This document shows positions 25,501-37,923 of a stretch of DNA of 64,000 nucleotides, one piece after another. The notes beneath the pieces were generated by a model. That model was given only the letters and a program-made list of their open reading frames with translations. It did no database searches and was not told the DNA's origin. Every line of letters starts with the position of its first letter. The stretch's first letter is position 1. Source of the DNA: Saposhnikovia divaricata (taxonomy: Eukaryota; Streptophyta; Magnoliopsida; Apiales; Apiaceae); assembly GCA_036435485.1 (NCBI GenBank), contig CM071595.1:1984001-2048000 (forward strand). The letters run 5' to 3'. Position numbers and translations under genes: made by a program.

Positions 25501-25762
25501 ACCGAGTTTCGTTCATATCAGCTCCGATTCAGGTCTGAATTGCGTCAAATAAAATTTCGTTGAATTCCAATAACCCATGGGAACAAAATATTTAAAAATA
25601 TCCACAAAATGGTCCGACCCGATTTTTAACAATATCCCGTGTACTAACCCCTTTGAGAATTTTCCGAAAACCGAGTTCCGATCATATCAGCTCCGATTCC
25701 GGTCCGAACTGCGTCAAATAAAATTTTTTTGAATTCCAATAACCCATAGGAACAAAATATTT
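21522..25762 (+). repeat. Long-range duplicate of about 14,950-19,190 (offset 6,572 bp)
   Basis: About 4.2 kb of monomers repeat in the same order 6,572 bp downstream, which is 39 x 169 minus 19; the 19 bp equal one 10-bp and three 3-bp deletions lying between. Shared marks include GACCCAATTTT (15,509 and near 22,081), TTGAAGATT (near 16,731 and 23,302), the 10-bp deletion (17,338 and 23,910) and GTGCTTACATTG (18,058 and 24,630). Private differences such as GACGCGATT near 23,772 and TCAACTCCG near 16,256 show the copies have since diverged a little. It overlaps the third copy of the 10-mer. Confidence 0.8.
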
Positions 25763-27440
25763 AAAAATATCCACAAAATGTTCCGACTCGATTTTTAACA
25801 ATATCCCGTGTACTAACCCCTTTGAGGATTATCCAAAAACCTAGTTTTGACTATATAAGCTCCGATACAGGTCTGAATTGTGTCAAATAAAATTTCGTTG
25901 AATTCCAATAACCCATAGGAACAAAATATTTAAAAATATCAACAAAATGGTCCGACCCGATTTTTAACAATATCCCGTGTGCTAACCCCTTTGAGGATTA
26001 TCCAAAAACCGAATTTTGACTATATCAGCTCCGATTCATGTCTGAATTGCGTCAAATAAAATTTCGTTGAATTCCAATAACCCATAGGAACAAAATATTT
26101 AAAAATATCCACAAAATGGTCCGACCCGATTTTTAACAATATCCCGTGTACTAACCCTATTGAGAATTTTCTGAAAACCGAGTTTCGATCATATCAGCTC
26201 CGATTCCGGTCCGAACTGCGTCAAATAAAATTTTTTTGAATTCCAATAACCCATAGGAACAAAATATTTAAAAATATCCACAAAATGGTCCGACTCGATT
26301 TTTAACAATATCCCGTGTACTAACCCCTTTGAGGATTATCCAAAAACCTAGTTTTGACTATATAAGCTCCGATACAGGTCTGAATTGTGTCAAATAAAAT
26401 TTCGTTGAATTCCAATAAGCCATAGGAACAAAATATTTAAAAATATCAACAAAATGGTCCGACCCGATTTTTAACAATATCCCGTGTACTAACCCCTTTG
26501 AGGATTATCCAAAAACCGAGTTTTGACTATATCAGCTCCGATTCAGGTCTGAATTGCGTCAAATAAAATTTCGTTGAATTCCAATAACCCATAGGAACAA
26601 AATATGTAAAAATATCCTTAAAATTTTCCGACTCGATTTTTAACAATATCCCGTGTACTAACCACTTTGAGGATTATCCGAAAACCGAGTTTCGTTCATA
26701 TCAGCTCCGATTCAGGTCTGAATTGCGTCAAATAAAATTTCGTTGAATTCCAATAACCCATAGGAACAAAATATTTAAAAATATCCACAAAATGGTCCGA
26801 CCCGATTTTTAACAATATCCCGTGTACTAACCCCTTTGAGAATTTTCCGAAAACCGAGTTTCGATCATATCAGCTCCGATTCCGGTCCGAACTGCGTCAA
26901 ATAAAATTTTGTTGAATTCCAATAACCCATAGGAACAAAATATGTAAAAATATCCATAAAATGGTCCGACTCGATTTTTAACAATATCCCGTGTACTAAC
27001 CCCTTTGAGGATTATATAAAAACCGAGTTTTGACTATATAAGCTCCGATACAGGTCTGAATTGTGTCAAATAAAATTTCGTTGAATTCCAATAACCCATA
27101 GGAACAAAATATCAACAAAATGGTCCCACCCGATTTTTAACAATATCCCGTGTACTAACCCCTTTGAGGATTATCCAAAAACCGAGTTTTGACTATATCA
27201 GCTCCGATTCAGGTCTGAATTGCGTCAAATAAAATTTCGTTGAATTCCAATAACCCATAGGAACAAAATATGTAAAAATATCCTTAAAATGGTCCGACTC
27301 GATTTTTAAACATATCCCGTGTACTAACCACTTTGAGGATTATCCGAAAACCGACTTTCGTTCATATCAGCTCCGATTCAGGTCTGAATTGCGTCAAATA
27401 AAATTTCGTTGAATTCCAATAACCCATAGGAACAAAATAT
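25423..27440 (+). repeat. 12-mer segment, copy 1 (2,018 bp)
   Basis: This segment recurs directly downstream at an offset of 2,018 bp, twelve monomers minus the 10-bp deletion. Shared rare marks are CTAACCCTATTGAG (26,151 and 28,169) and CTTAAAATTTTCCGACTCG (near 26,620 and 28,638). The copy has a private GATTATATAAAAACC near 27,013. At its right end a C' monomer runs into ATATGTAAAAATATCCTTAAAA instead of the usual ATATTT form, marking the junction. Confidence 0.85.
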
Positions 27441-29457
27441 GTAAAAATATCCTTAAAATGGTCCGACTCGATTTTTAACAATATCCCGTGTACTAACCAC
27501 TTTGAGGATTATCCGAAAACCGAGTTTCGTTCATATCAGCTCCGATTCAGGTCTGAATTGCGTCAAATAAAATTTCGTTGAATTCCAATAACCCATGGGA
27601 ACAAAATATTTAAAAATATCCACAAAATGGTCCGACCCGATTTTTAACAATATCCCGTGTACTAACCCCTTTGAGAATTTTCCGAAAACCGAGTTCCGAT
27701 CATATCAGCTCCGATTCCGGTCCGAACTGCGTCAAATAAAATTTTTTTGAATTCCAATAACCCATAGGAACAAAATATTTAAAAATATCCACAAAATGTT
27801 CCGACTCGATTTTTAACAATATCCCGTGTACTAACCCCTTTGAGGATTATCCAAAAACCTAGTTTTGACTATATAAGCTCCGATACAGGTCTGAATTGTG
27901 TCAAATAAAATTTCGTTGAATTCCAATAACCCATAGGAACAAAATATTTAAAAATATCAACAAAATGGTCCGACCCGATTTTTAACAATATCCCGTGTGC
28001 TAACCCCTTTGAGGATTATCCAAAAACCGAATTTTGACTATATCAGCTCCGATTCATGTCTGAATTGCGTCAAATAAAATTTCGTTGAATTCCAATAACC
28101 CATAGGAACAAAATATTTAAAAATATCCACAAAATGGTCCGACCCGATTTTTAACAATATCCCGTGTACTAACCCTATTGAGAATTTTCTGAAAACCGAG
28201 TTTCGATCATATCAGCTCCGATTCCGGTCCGAACTGCGTCAAATAAAATTTTTTTGAATTCCAATAACCCATAGGAACAAAATATTTAAAAATATCCACA
28301 AAATGGTCCGACTCGATTTTTAACAATATCCCGTGTACTAACCCCTTTGAGGATTATCCAAAAACCTAGTTTTGACTATATAAGCTCCGATACAGGTCTG
28401 AATTGTGTCAAATAAAATTTCGTTGAATTCCAATAACCCATAGGAACAAAATATTTAAAAATATCAACAAAATGGTCCGACCCGATTTTTAACAATATCC
28501 CGTGTACTAACCCCTTTGAGGATTATCCAAAAACCGAGTTTTGACTATATCAGCTCCGATTCAGGTCTGAATTGCGTCAAATAAAATTTCGTTGAATTCC
28601 AATAACCCATAGGAACAAAATATGTAAAAATATCCTTAAAATTTTCCGACTCGATTTTTAACAATATCCCGTGTACTAACCACTTTGAGGATTATCCGAA
28701 AACCGAGTTTCGTTCATATCAGCTCCGATTCAGGTCTGAATTGCGTCAAATAAAATTTCGTTGAATTCCAATAACCCATAGGAACAAAATATTTAAAAAT
28801 ATCCACAAAATGGTCCGACCCGATTTTTAACAATATCCCGTGTACTAACCCCTTTGAGAATTTTCCGAAAACCGAGTTTCGATCATATCAGCTCCGATTC
28901 CGGTCCGAACGGCGTCAAATAAAATTTTGTTGAATTCCAATAACCCATAGGAACAAAATATGTAAAAATATCCATAAAATGGTCCGACTCGATTTTTAAC
29001 AATATCCCTGTACTAACCCCTTTGAGGATTATCCAAAAACCGAGTTTTGACTATATAAGCTCCGATACAGGTCTGAATTGTGTCAAATAAAATTTCGTTG
29101 AATTCCAATAACCCATAGGAACAAAATATCAACAAAATGGTCCCACCCGATTTTTAACAATATCCCGTGTACTAACCCCTTTGAGGATTATCCAAAAACC
29201 GAGTTTTGACTATATCAGCTCCGATTCAGGTCTGAATTGCGTCAAATAAAATTTCGTTGAATTCCAATAACCCATAGGAACAAAATATGTAAAAATATCC
29301 TTAAAATGGTCCGACTCGATTTTTAAACATATCCCGTGTACTAACCACTTTGAGGATTATCCGAAAACCGACTTTCGTTCATATCAGCTCCGATTCAGGT
29401 CTGAATTGCGTCAAATAAAATTTCGTTGAATTCCAATAACCCATAGGAACAAAATAT
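27441..29457 (+). repeat. 12-mer segment, copy 2 (2,017 bp)
   Basis: Second tandem copy of the segment starting near 25,423. It is one base shorter because TATCCCTGTAC near 29,007 lacks a G. It also has a private GAACGGCGTC near 28,910. The 10-bp deletion mark recurs at 29,125, which is 2,017 bp after 27,108. Confidence 0.85.
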
Positions 29458-32346
29458 TTAAAAATATCCACAAAATGGTCTGACCCGATTTTTAACAATA
29501 TCCTGTGTACTAACCCCTTTGAAAATTTTCCGAAAACCGACTTTCGATCATATCAGCTCCGATTCCGGTCTGAATTGCGTCAAATAAAATTTTGTTGAAT
29601 TCCAATAACCCATAGGAACAAAATATTTAAAAATATCCACAAAATGGTCCGACTCGATTTTTAAAAATATCCCGTGTACTAACCCCTTTGAGGATTATCC
29701 AAAAACCGAGTTTTGACTATATAAGCTCCGATACAGGTCTGAATTGTGTCAAATAAAATTTCGTTGAATTCCAATAACCCATAGGAACAAAATATTTAAA
29801 AATATCAACAAAATGGTCCGACCCGATTTTTAGCAATATCCCGTGTGCTTAAATTGAGAATTTTCTGAAAACCGAGTTTCGATCATATCAGCTCCGATTA
29901 CGGTCCGAACTGCGTCAAATAAAATTTTTTTGAATTCCAATAACCCATAGGAACAAAATATTTAAAAATATCCACAAAATGGTCCGACTCGATTTTTAAC
30001 AATATCCCGTGTACTAACCCCTTTGAGGATTATCCAAAAACCTAGTTTTGACTATATAAGCTCCGATACAGGTCTGAATTGTGTCAAATAAAATTTCGTT
30101 GAATTCCAATAACCCATAGGAACAAAATATTTAAAAATATCCACAAAATGGTCTGACCCGATTTTTAACAATATCCCGTGTACTAACCCCTTTGAGAATT
30201 TTCCGAAAACCGAGTTTCGATCATATCAGCTCCGATTCCGGTCTGAATTGCGTCAAATAAAATTTCGTTGAATTCCAATAACCCATAGGAACAAAATATT
30301 TAAAAATATCCACAAAATGGTCCGACTAGATTTTTAACAATATCCCGTGTACTAACCCCTTTGAGGATTATCCAAAAACCGAGTTTTGACTATATAAGCT
30401 CCGATACAGGTCTGAATTGTGTCAAATAAAATTTCGTTGAATTCCAATAACCCATAGGAACAAAATATTTAAAAATATCAACAAAATGGTCCGACCCGAT
30501 TTTTAACAATATCCCGTGTACTAAACCCTTTGAGGATTATCCAAAAACCGAGTTTTGACTATATCAGCTCCGATTCAGGTCTGAATTACGTCAAATAAAA
30601 TTTCGTTGAATTCCAATAACCCATAGGAACAAAATATGTAAAAATATCCTTAAAATGGTCCGACTCGATTTTTAACAATATCCCGTGTACTAACCACTTT
30701 GAGGATTATCCGAAAACCGAGTTTCGTTCATATCAGCTCCGATTCAGGTCTGAATTGCGTCAAATAAAATTTCGTTGAATTCCAATAACCCATGGGAACA
30801 AAATATTTAAAAATATCCACAAAATGGTCCGACCCGATTTTTAACAATATCCCGTGTACTAACCCCTTTGAGAATTTTCCGAAAACCGAGTTCCGATCAT
30901 ATCAGCTCCGATTCCGGTCCGAACTGCGTCAAATAAAATTTTTTTGAATTCCAATAACCCATAGGAACAAAATATTTAAAAATATCCACAAAATGTTCCG
31001 ACTCGATTTTTAACAATATCCCGTGTACTAACCCCTTTGAGGATTATCCAAAAACCTAGTTTTGACTATATAAGCTCCGATACAGGTCTGAATTGTGTCA
31101 AATAAAATTTCGTTGAATTCCAATAACCCATAGGAACAAAATATTTAAAAATATCAACAAAATGGTCCGACCCGATTTTTAACAATATCCCGTGTGCTAA
31201 CCCCTTTGAGGATTATCCAAAAACCGAATTTTGACTATATCAGCTCCGATTCATGTCTGAATTGCGTCAAATAAAATTTCGTTGAATTCCAATAACCCAT
31301 AGGAACAAAATATTTAAAAATATCCAGAAAATGGTCCGACCCGATTTTTAACAATATCCCGTGTACTAACCCCATTGAGAATTTTCTGAAAACCGAGTTT
31401 CGATCATATCAGCTCCGATTCCGGTCCGAACTGCGTCAAATAAAATTTTTTTGAATTCCAATAACCCATAGGAACAAAATATTTAAAAATATCCACAAAA
31501 TGGTCCGACTCGATTTTTAACAATATCCCGTGTACTAACCCCTTTGAGGATTATCCAAAAACCTAGTTTTGACTATATAAGCTCCGATACAGGTCTGAAT
31601 TGTGTCAAATAAAATTTCGTTGAATTCCAATAACCCATAGGAACAAAATATTTAAAAATATCAACAAAATGGTCCGACCCGATTTTTAACAATATCCCGT
31701 GTACTAACCCCTTTGAAGATTATCCAAAAACCGAGTTTTGACTATATCAGCTCCGATTCATGTCTGAATTGCGTCAAATAAAATTTCGTTGAATTCCAAT
31801 AACCCATAGGAACAAAATATGTAAAAATATCCTTAAAATGGTCCGACTCGATTTTTAACAATATCCCGTGTACTAACCACTTTGAGGATTATCCGAAAAC
31901 CGAGTTTCGTTCATATCAGCTCCGATTCAGGTCTGAATTGCGTCAAATAAAATTTCGTTGAATTCCAATAACCCATAGGAACAAAATATTTAAAAATATC
32001 CACAAAATGGTCCGACCCGATTTTTAACAATATCCCGTGTACTAACCCCTTTGAGAATTTTCCGAAAACCGAGTTTCGATCATATCAGCTCCGATTCCGG
32101 TCCGAACTGCGTCAAATAAAATTTTGTTGAATTCCAATAACCCATAGGAACAAAATATGTAAAAATATCCACAAAATGGTCCGACTCGATTTTTAACAAT
32201 ATCCCGTGTACTAACCCCTTTGAGGATTATCCAAAAACCGAGTTTTGACTATATAAGCTCCGATACAGGTCTGAATTGTGTCAAATAAAATTTCGTTGAA
32301 TTCCAATAACCCATAGGAACAAAATATTTAAAAATATCAAAAAAAT
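29458..32346 (+). repeat. Mosaic satellite segment, end of the left compartment
   Basis: About 17 monomers whose order resembles the stretch beginning near 24,240. It includes TATCCTGTGTAC, then GTGCTTAAATTG (29,845, the last member of the 3-bp-deletion family), GACTAGATT near 30,327, CCAGAAAATGG near 31,324 and TTGAAGATT near 31,715. It holds the last seven-T and CCTAG monomers of the window, so the left compartment ends here. No tandem HOR is evident inside it. Confidence 0.85.
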
Positions 32347-34205
32347 GGTCCCACCCGATTTTTAACAATATCCCGTGTACTAACCCCTTTGAGGATTATC
32401 CAAAAACCGAGTTTTGACTATATCAGCTCCGATTCAGGTCTGAATTGCGTCAAATAAAATTTCGTTGAATTCCAATAACCCATAGGAACAAAATATGTAA
32501 AAATATCCTTAAAATGGTCCGACTCGATTTTTAAACATATCCCGTGTACTAACCACTTTGAGGATTATCCGAAAACCGACTTTCGTTCATATCAGCTCCG
32601 ATTCAGGTCTGAATTGCGTCAAATAAAATTTCGTTGAATTCCAATAACCCATAGGAACAAAATATTTAAAAATATCCACAAAATGGTCTGACCCGATTTT
32701 TAACAATATCCTGTGTACTAACCCCTTTGAAAATTTTCCGAAAACCGACTTTCGATCATATCAGCTCCGATTCCGGTCTGAATTGCGTCAAATAAAATTT
32801 CGTTGAATTCCAATAACCCATAGGAACAAAATATGTAAAAATATCCTTAAAATGGTCCGACTCGATTTTTAAACATATCCCGTGTACTAACCACTTTGAG
32901 GATTATCCGAAAACCGACTTTCGTTCATATCAGCTCCGATTCAGGTCTGAATTGCTTCAAATAAAATTTCGTTGAATTCCAATAACCCATAGGAACAAAA
33001 TATTTAAAAATATCCACAAAATGGTCTGACCCGATTTTTAACAATATCCCGTGTACTAACCCCTTTGAGAATTTTCCGAAAACCGACTTTCGATCATATC
33101 AGCTCCGATTCCGGTCTGAATTGTGTCAAATAAAATTTCGTTGAATTCCAATAACCCATAGGAACAAAATATTTAAAAATATCCACAAAATGGTCCGACT
33201 CGATTTTTAAAAATATCCCGTGTACTAACCCCTTTGAGGATTATCCAAAAACCGAGTTTTGACTATATAAGCTCCGATACAGGTCTGAATTGTGTCAAAT
33301 AAAATTTCGTTGAATTCCAATAACCCATAGGAACAAAATATTTAAAAATATCAACAAAATGGTCCGACCCGATTTTTAACAATATCCCGTGTACTAACCC
33401 CTTTGAGGATTATCCAAAAACTGAGTTTTGACTATATCAGCTCCGATTCAGGTCTGAATTGCGTCAAATAAAATTTCGTTGAATTCCAATAACCCATAGG
33501 AACAAAATATGTAAAAATATCCTTAAAATGGTCCGACTCGATTTTTAACAATATCCCGTGTACTAACCACTTTGAGGATTATCCGAAAACCGAGTTTCGT
33601 TCATATCAGCTCCGATTCAGGTCTGAATTGCGTCAAATAAAATTTCGTTGAATTCCAATAACCCATAGGAACAAAATATTTAAAAATATCCACAAAATGG
33701 TCCGACCCGATTTTTAACAATATCCCGTGTACTAACCCCTTTGAGAATTTTCCGAAAACCGAGTTTCGATCATATCAGCTCCGATTCAGGTCTGAATTGC
33801 GTCAAATAAAATTTCGTTGAATTCCAATAACCCATAGGAACAAAATATGTAAAAATATCCTTAAAATGGTCCGACTCGATTTTTAACAATATCCCGTGTA
33901 CTAACCACTTTGAGGATTATCCGAAAACCGAGTTTCGATCATATCAGCTCCGATTCCGGTCCGAACTGCGTCAAATAAAATTTTGTTGAATTCCAATAAC
34001 CCATAGGAACAAAATATGTAAAAATATCCACAAAATGGTCCGACTCGATTTTTAACAATATCCCGTGTACTAACCCCTTTGAGGATTATCCAAAAACCGA
34101 GTTTTGACTATATAAGCTCCGATACAGGTCTGAATTGTGTCAAATAAAATTTCGTTGAATTCCAATAACCCATAGGAACAAAATATTTAAAAATATCAAA
34201 AAAAT
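32347..34205 (+). repeat. Middle-compartment HOR unit 1: 11 monomers, 1,859 bp
   Basis: The unit starts at GGTCCCACCC (32,347) and the next one is at 34,206, exactly 11 x 169. The order is B-C'-D'-C'-D'-A-B-C-D*-(C/D hybrid)-A. Compared with the 10-mer units to its right it has an extra C'-D' dimer and a C/D hybrid (near 33,900) where the others have C then D. A private TTGCTTC is near 32,951. Confidence 0.85.
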
Positions 34206-36233
34206 GGTCCCACCCGATTTTTAACAATATCCCGTGTACTAACCCCTTTGAGGATTATCCAAAAACCGAGTTTTGACTATATCAGCTCCGATTCAGGTCT
34301 GAATTGCGTCAAATAAAATTTCGTTGAATTCCAATAACCCATAGGAACAAAATATGTAAAAATATCCTTAAAATGGTCCGACTCGATTTTTAAACATATC
34401 CCGTGTACTAACCACTTTGAGGATTATCCGAAAACCGACTTTCGTTCATATCAGCTCCGATTCAGGTCTGAATTGCGTCAAATAAAATTTCGTTGAATTC
34501 CAATAACCCATAGGAACAAAATATTTAAAAATATCCACAAAATGGTCTGACCCGATTTTTAACAATATCCTGTGTACTAACCCCTTTGAAAATTTTCCGA
34601 AAACCGACTTTCGATCATATCAGCTCCGATTCCGGTCTGAATTGCGTCAAATAAAATTTCGTTGAATTCCAATAACCCATAGGAACAAAATATTTAAAAA
34701 TATCCACAAAATGGTCCGACTCGATTTTTAAAAATATCCCGTGTACTAAACCCTTTGAGGATTATCCAAAAACCGAGTTTTGACTATATAAGCTCCGATA
34801 CAGGTCTGAATTGTGTCAAATAAAATTTCGTTGAATTCCAATAACCCATAGGAACAAAATATTTAAAAATATCAACAAAATGGTCCGACCCGATTTTTAA
34901 CAATATCCCGTGTACTAACCCCTTTGAGGATTATCCAAAAACTGAGTTTTGACTATATCAGCTCCGATTCAGGTCTGAATTGCGTCAAATAAAATTTCGT
35001 TGAATTCCAATAACCCATAGGAACAAAATATGTAAAAATATCCTTAAAATGGTCCGACTCGATTTTTAACAATATCCCGTGTACTAACCACTTTGAGGAT
35101 TATCCGAAAACCGAGTTTCGTTCATATCAGCTCCGATTCAGGTCTGAATTGCGTCAAATAAAATTTCGTTGAATTCCAATAACCCATAGGAACAAAATAT
35201 TTAAAAATATCCACAAAATGGTCCGACCCGATTTTTAACAATATCCCGTGTACTAACCCCTTTGAGAATTTTCCGAAAACCGAGTTTCGATCATATCAGC
35301 TCCGATTCAGGTCTGAATTGCGTCAAATAAAATTTCGTTGAATTCCAATAACCCATAGGAACAAAATATGTAAAAATATCCTTAAAATGGTCCGACTCGA
35401 TTTTTAACAATATCCCGTGTACTAACCACTTTGAGGATTATCCGAAAACCGAGTTTCGTTCATATCAGCTCCGATTCAGGTCTGAATTGCGTCAAATAAA
35501 ATTTCGTTGAATTCCAATAACCCATAGGAACAAAATATTTAAAAATATCCACAAAATGGTCCGACCCGATTTTTAACAATATCCCGTGTACTAACCCCTT
35601 TGAGAATTTTCCGAAAACCGAGTTTCGATCATATCAGCTCCGATTCAGGTCTGAATTGCGTCAAATAAAATTTCGTTGAATTCCAATAACCCATAGGAAC
35701 AAAATATGTAAAAATATCCTTAAAATGGTCCGACTCGATTTTTAACAATATCCCGTGTACTAACCACTTTGAGGATTATCCGAAAACTGAGTTTCGTTCA
35801 TATCAGCTCCGATTCAGGTCTGAATTGCGTCAAATAAAATTTCGTTGAATTCCAACAACCCATAGGAACAAAATATTTAAAAATATCCACAAAATGGTCC
35901 GACCCGATTTTTAACAATATCCCGTGTACTAACCCCTTTGAGAATTTTCCGAAAACCGAGTTTCGATCATATCAGCTCCGATTCCGGTCCGAACTGCGTC
36001 AAATAAAATTTTGTTGAATTCCAATAACCCATAGGAACAAAATATGTAAAAATATCCACAAAATGGTCCGACTCGATTTTTAACAATATCCCGTGTACTA
36101 ACCCCTTTGAGGATTATCCAAAAACCGAGTTTTGACGATATAAGCTCCGATACAGGTCTGAATTGTGTCAAATAAAATTTCGTTGAATTCCAATAACCCA
36201 TAGGAACAAAATATTTAAAAATATCAAAAAAAT
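34206..36233 (+). repeat. Middle-compartment HOR unit 2: 12 monomers, 2,028 bp
   Basis: Bounded by GGTCCCACCC at 34,206 and 36,234, exactly 12 x 169. The order is B-C'-D'-A-B-C-D*-C-D*-C-D-A. The C-D* dimer (338 bp) is present twice before the terminal C-D, once more than in the two units downstream, which accounts for the two extra monomers. The longest open frame of the window (108 codons, minus strand, 35,929-36,255) overlaps this unit's right end and is not a gene. Confidence 0.85.
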
Positions 36234-37923
36234 GGTCCCACCCGATTTTTAACAATATCCCGTGTACTAACCCCTTTGAGGATTATCCAAAAACCGAGTT
36301 TTGACTATATCAGCTCCGATTCAGGTCTGAATTGCGTCAAATAAAATTTCGTTGAATTCCAATAACCCATAGGAACAAAATATGTAAAAATATCCTTAAA
36401 ATGGTCCGACTCGATTTTTAAACATATCCCGTGTACTAACCACTTTGAGGATTATCCGAAAACCGACTTTCGTTCATATCAGCTCCGATTCAGGTCTGAA
36501 TTGCGTCAAATAAAATTTCGTTGAATTCCAATAACCCATAGGAACAAAATATTTAAAAATATCCACAAAATGGTCTGACCCGATTTTTAACAATATCCTG
36601 TGTACTAACCCCATTGAAAATTTTCCGAAAACCGACTTTCGATCATATCAGCTCCGATTCCGGTCTGAATTGCGTCAAATAAAATTTCGTTGAATTCCAA
36701 TAACCCATAGGAACAAAATATTTAAAAATATCCACAAAATGGTCCGACTCGATTTTTAAAAATATCCCGTGTACTAAACCCTTTGAGGATTATCCAAAAA
36801 CCGAGTTTTGACTATATAAGCTCCGATACAGGTCTGAATTGTGTCAAATAAAATTTCGTTGAATTCCAATAACCCATAGGAACAAAATATTTAAAAATAT
36901 CAACAAAATGGTCCGACCCGATTTTTAACAATATCCCGTGTACTAACCCCTTTGAGGATTATCCAAAAACTGAGTTTTGACTATATCAGCTCCGATTCAG
37001 GTCTGAATTGCGTCAAATAAAATTTCGTTGAATTCCAATAACCCATAGGAACAAAATATGTAAAAATATCCTTAAAATGGTCCGACTCGATTTTTAACAA
37101 TATCCCGTGTACTAACCACTTTGAGGATTATCCGAAAACCGAGTTTCGTTCATATCAGCTCCGATTCAGGTCTGAATTGCGTCAAATAAAATTTCGTTGA
37201 ATTCCAATAACCCATAGGAACAAAATATTTAAAAATATCCACAAAATGGTCCGACCCGATTTTTAACAATATCCCGTGTACTAACCCCTTTGAGAATTTT
37301 CCGAAAACCGAGTTTCGATCATATCAGCTCCGATTCAGGTCTGAATTGCGTCAAATAAAATTTCGTTGAATTCCAATAACCCATAGGAACAAAATATGTA
37401 AAAATATCCTTAAAATGGTCCGACTCGATTTTTAACAATATCCCGTGTACTAACCACTTTGAGGATTATCCGAAAACTGAGTTTCGTTCATATCAGCTCC
37501 GATTCAGGTCTGAATTGCGTCAAATAAAATTTCGTTGAATTCCAACAACCCATAGGAACAAAATATTTAAAAATATCCACAAAATGGTCCGACCTGATTT
37601 TTAACAATATCCCGTGTACTAACCCCTTTGAGAATTTTCCGAAAACTGAGTTTCGATCATATCAGCTCTGATTCCGGTCCGAACTGCGTCAAATAAAATT
37701 TTGTTGAATTCCAATAACCCATAGGAACAAAATATGTAAAAATATCCACAAAATGATCCGACTCGATTTTTAACAATATCCCGTGTACTAACCCCTTTGA
37801 GGATTATCCAAAAACCGAGTTTTGACTATATAAGCTCCGATACAGGTCTGAATTGTGTCAAATAAAATTTCGTTGAATTCCAATAACCCATAGGAACAAA
37901 ATATTTAAAAATATCAACAAAAT
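36234..37923 (+). repeat. Middle-compartment HOR unit 3: 10 monomers, 1,690 bp
   Basis: Runs from GGTCCCACCC at 36,234 to the equivalent GGTCCGACCC at 37,924, exactly 10 x 169. The order is B-C'-D'-A-B-C-D*-C-D-A. Private marks include GACCTGATT near 37,592 and ATGATCCGACTCG near 37,754; AGCTCTGATT near 37,673 is shared with the next unit. Confidence 0.85.

Noticed and set aside
35929..36255. 108-codon open frame on the minus strand.
   Set aside because: It reads antisense through about two satellite monomers. Because 169 is not divisible by three, the second monomer is read in another frame, so the product has no repeat protein logic; there is no promoter or codon signal, and the same sequence elsewhere is closed by stops.
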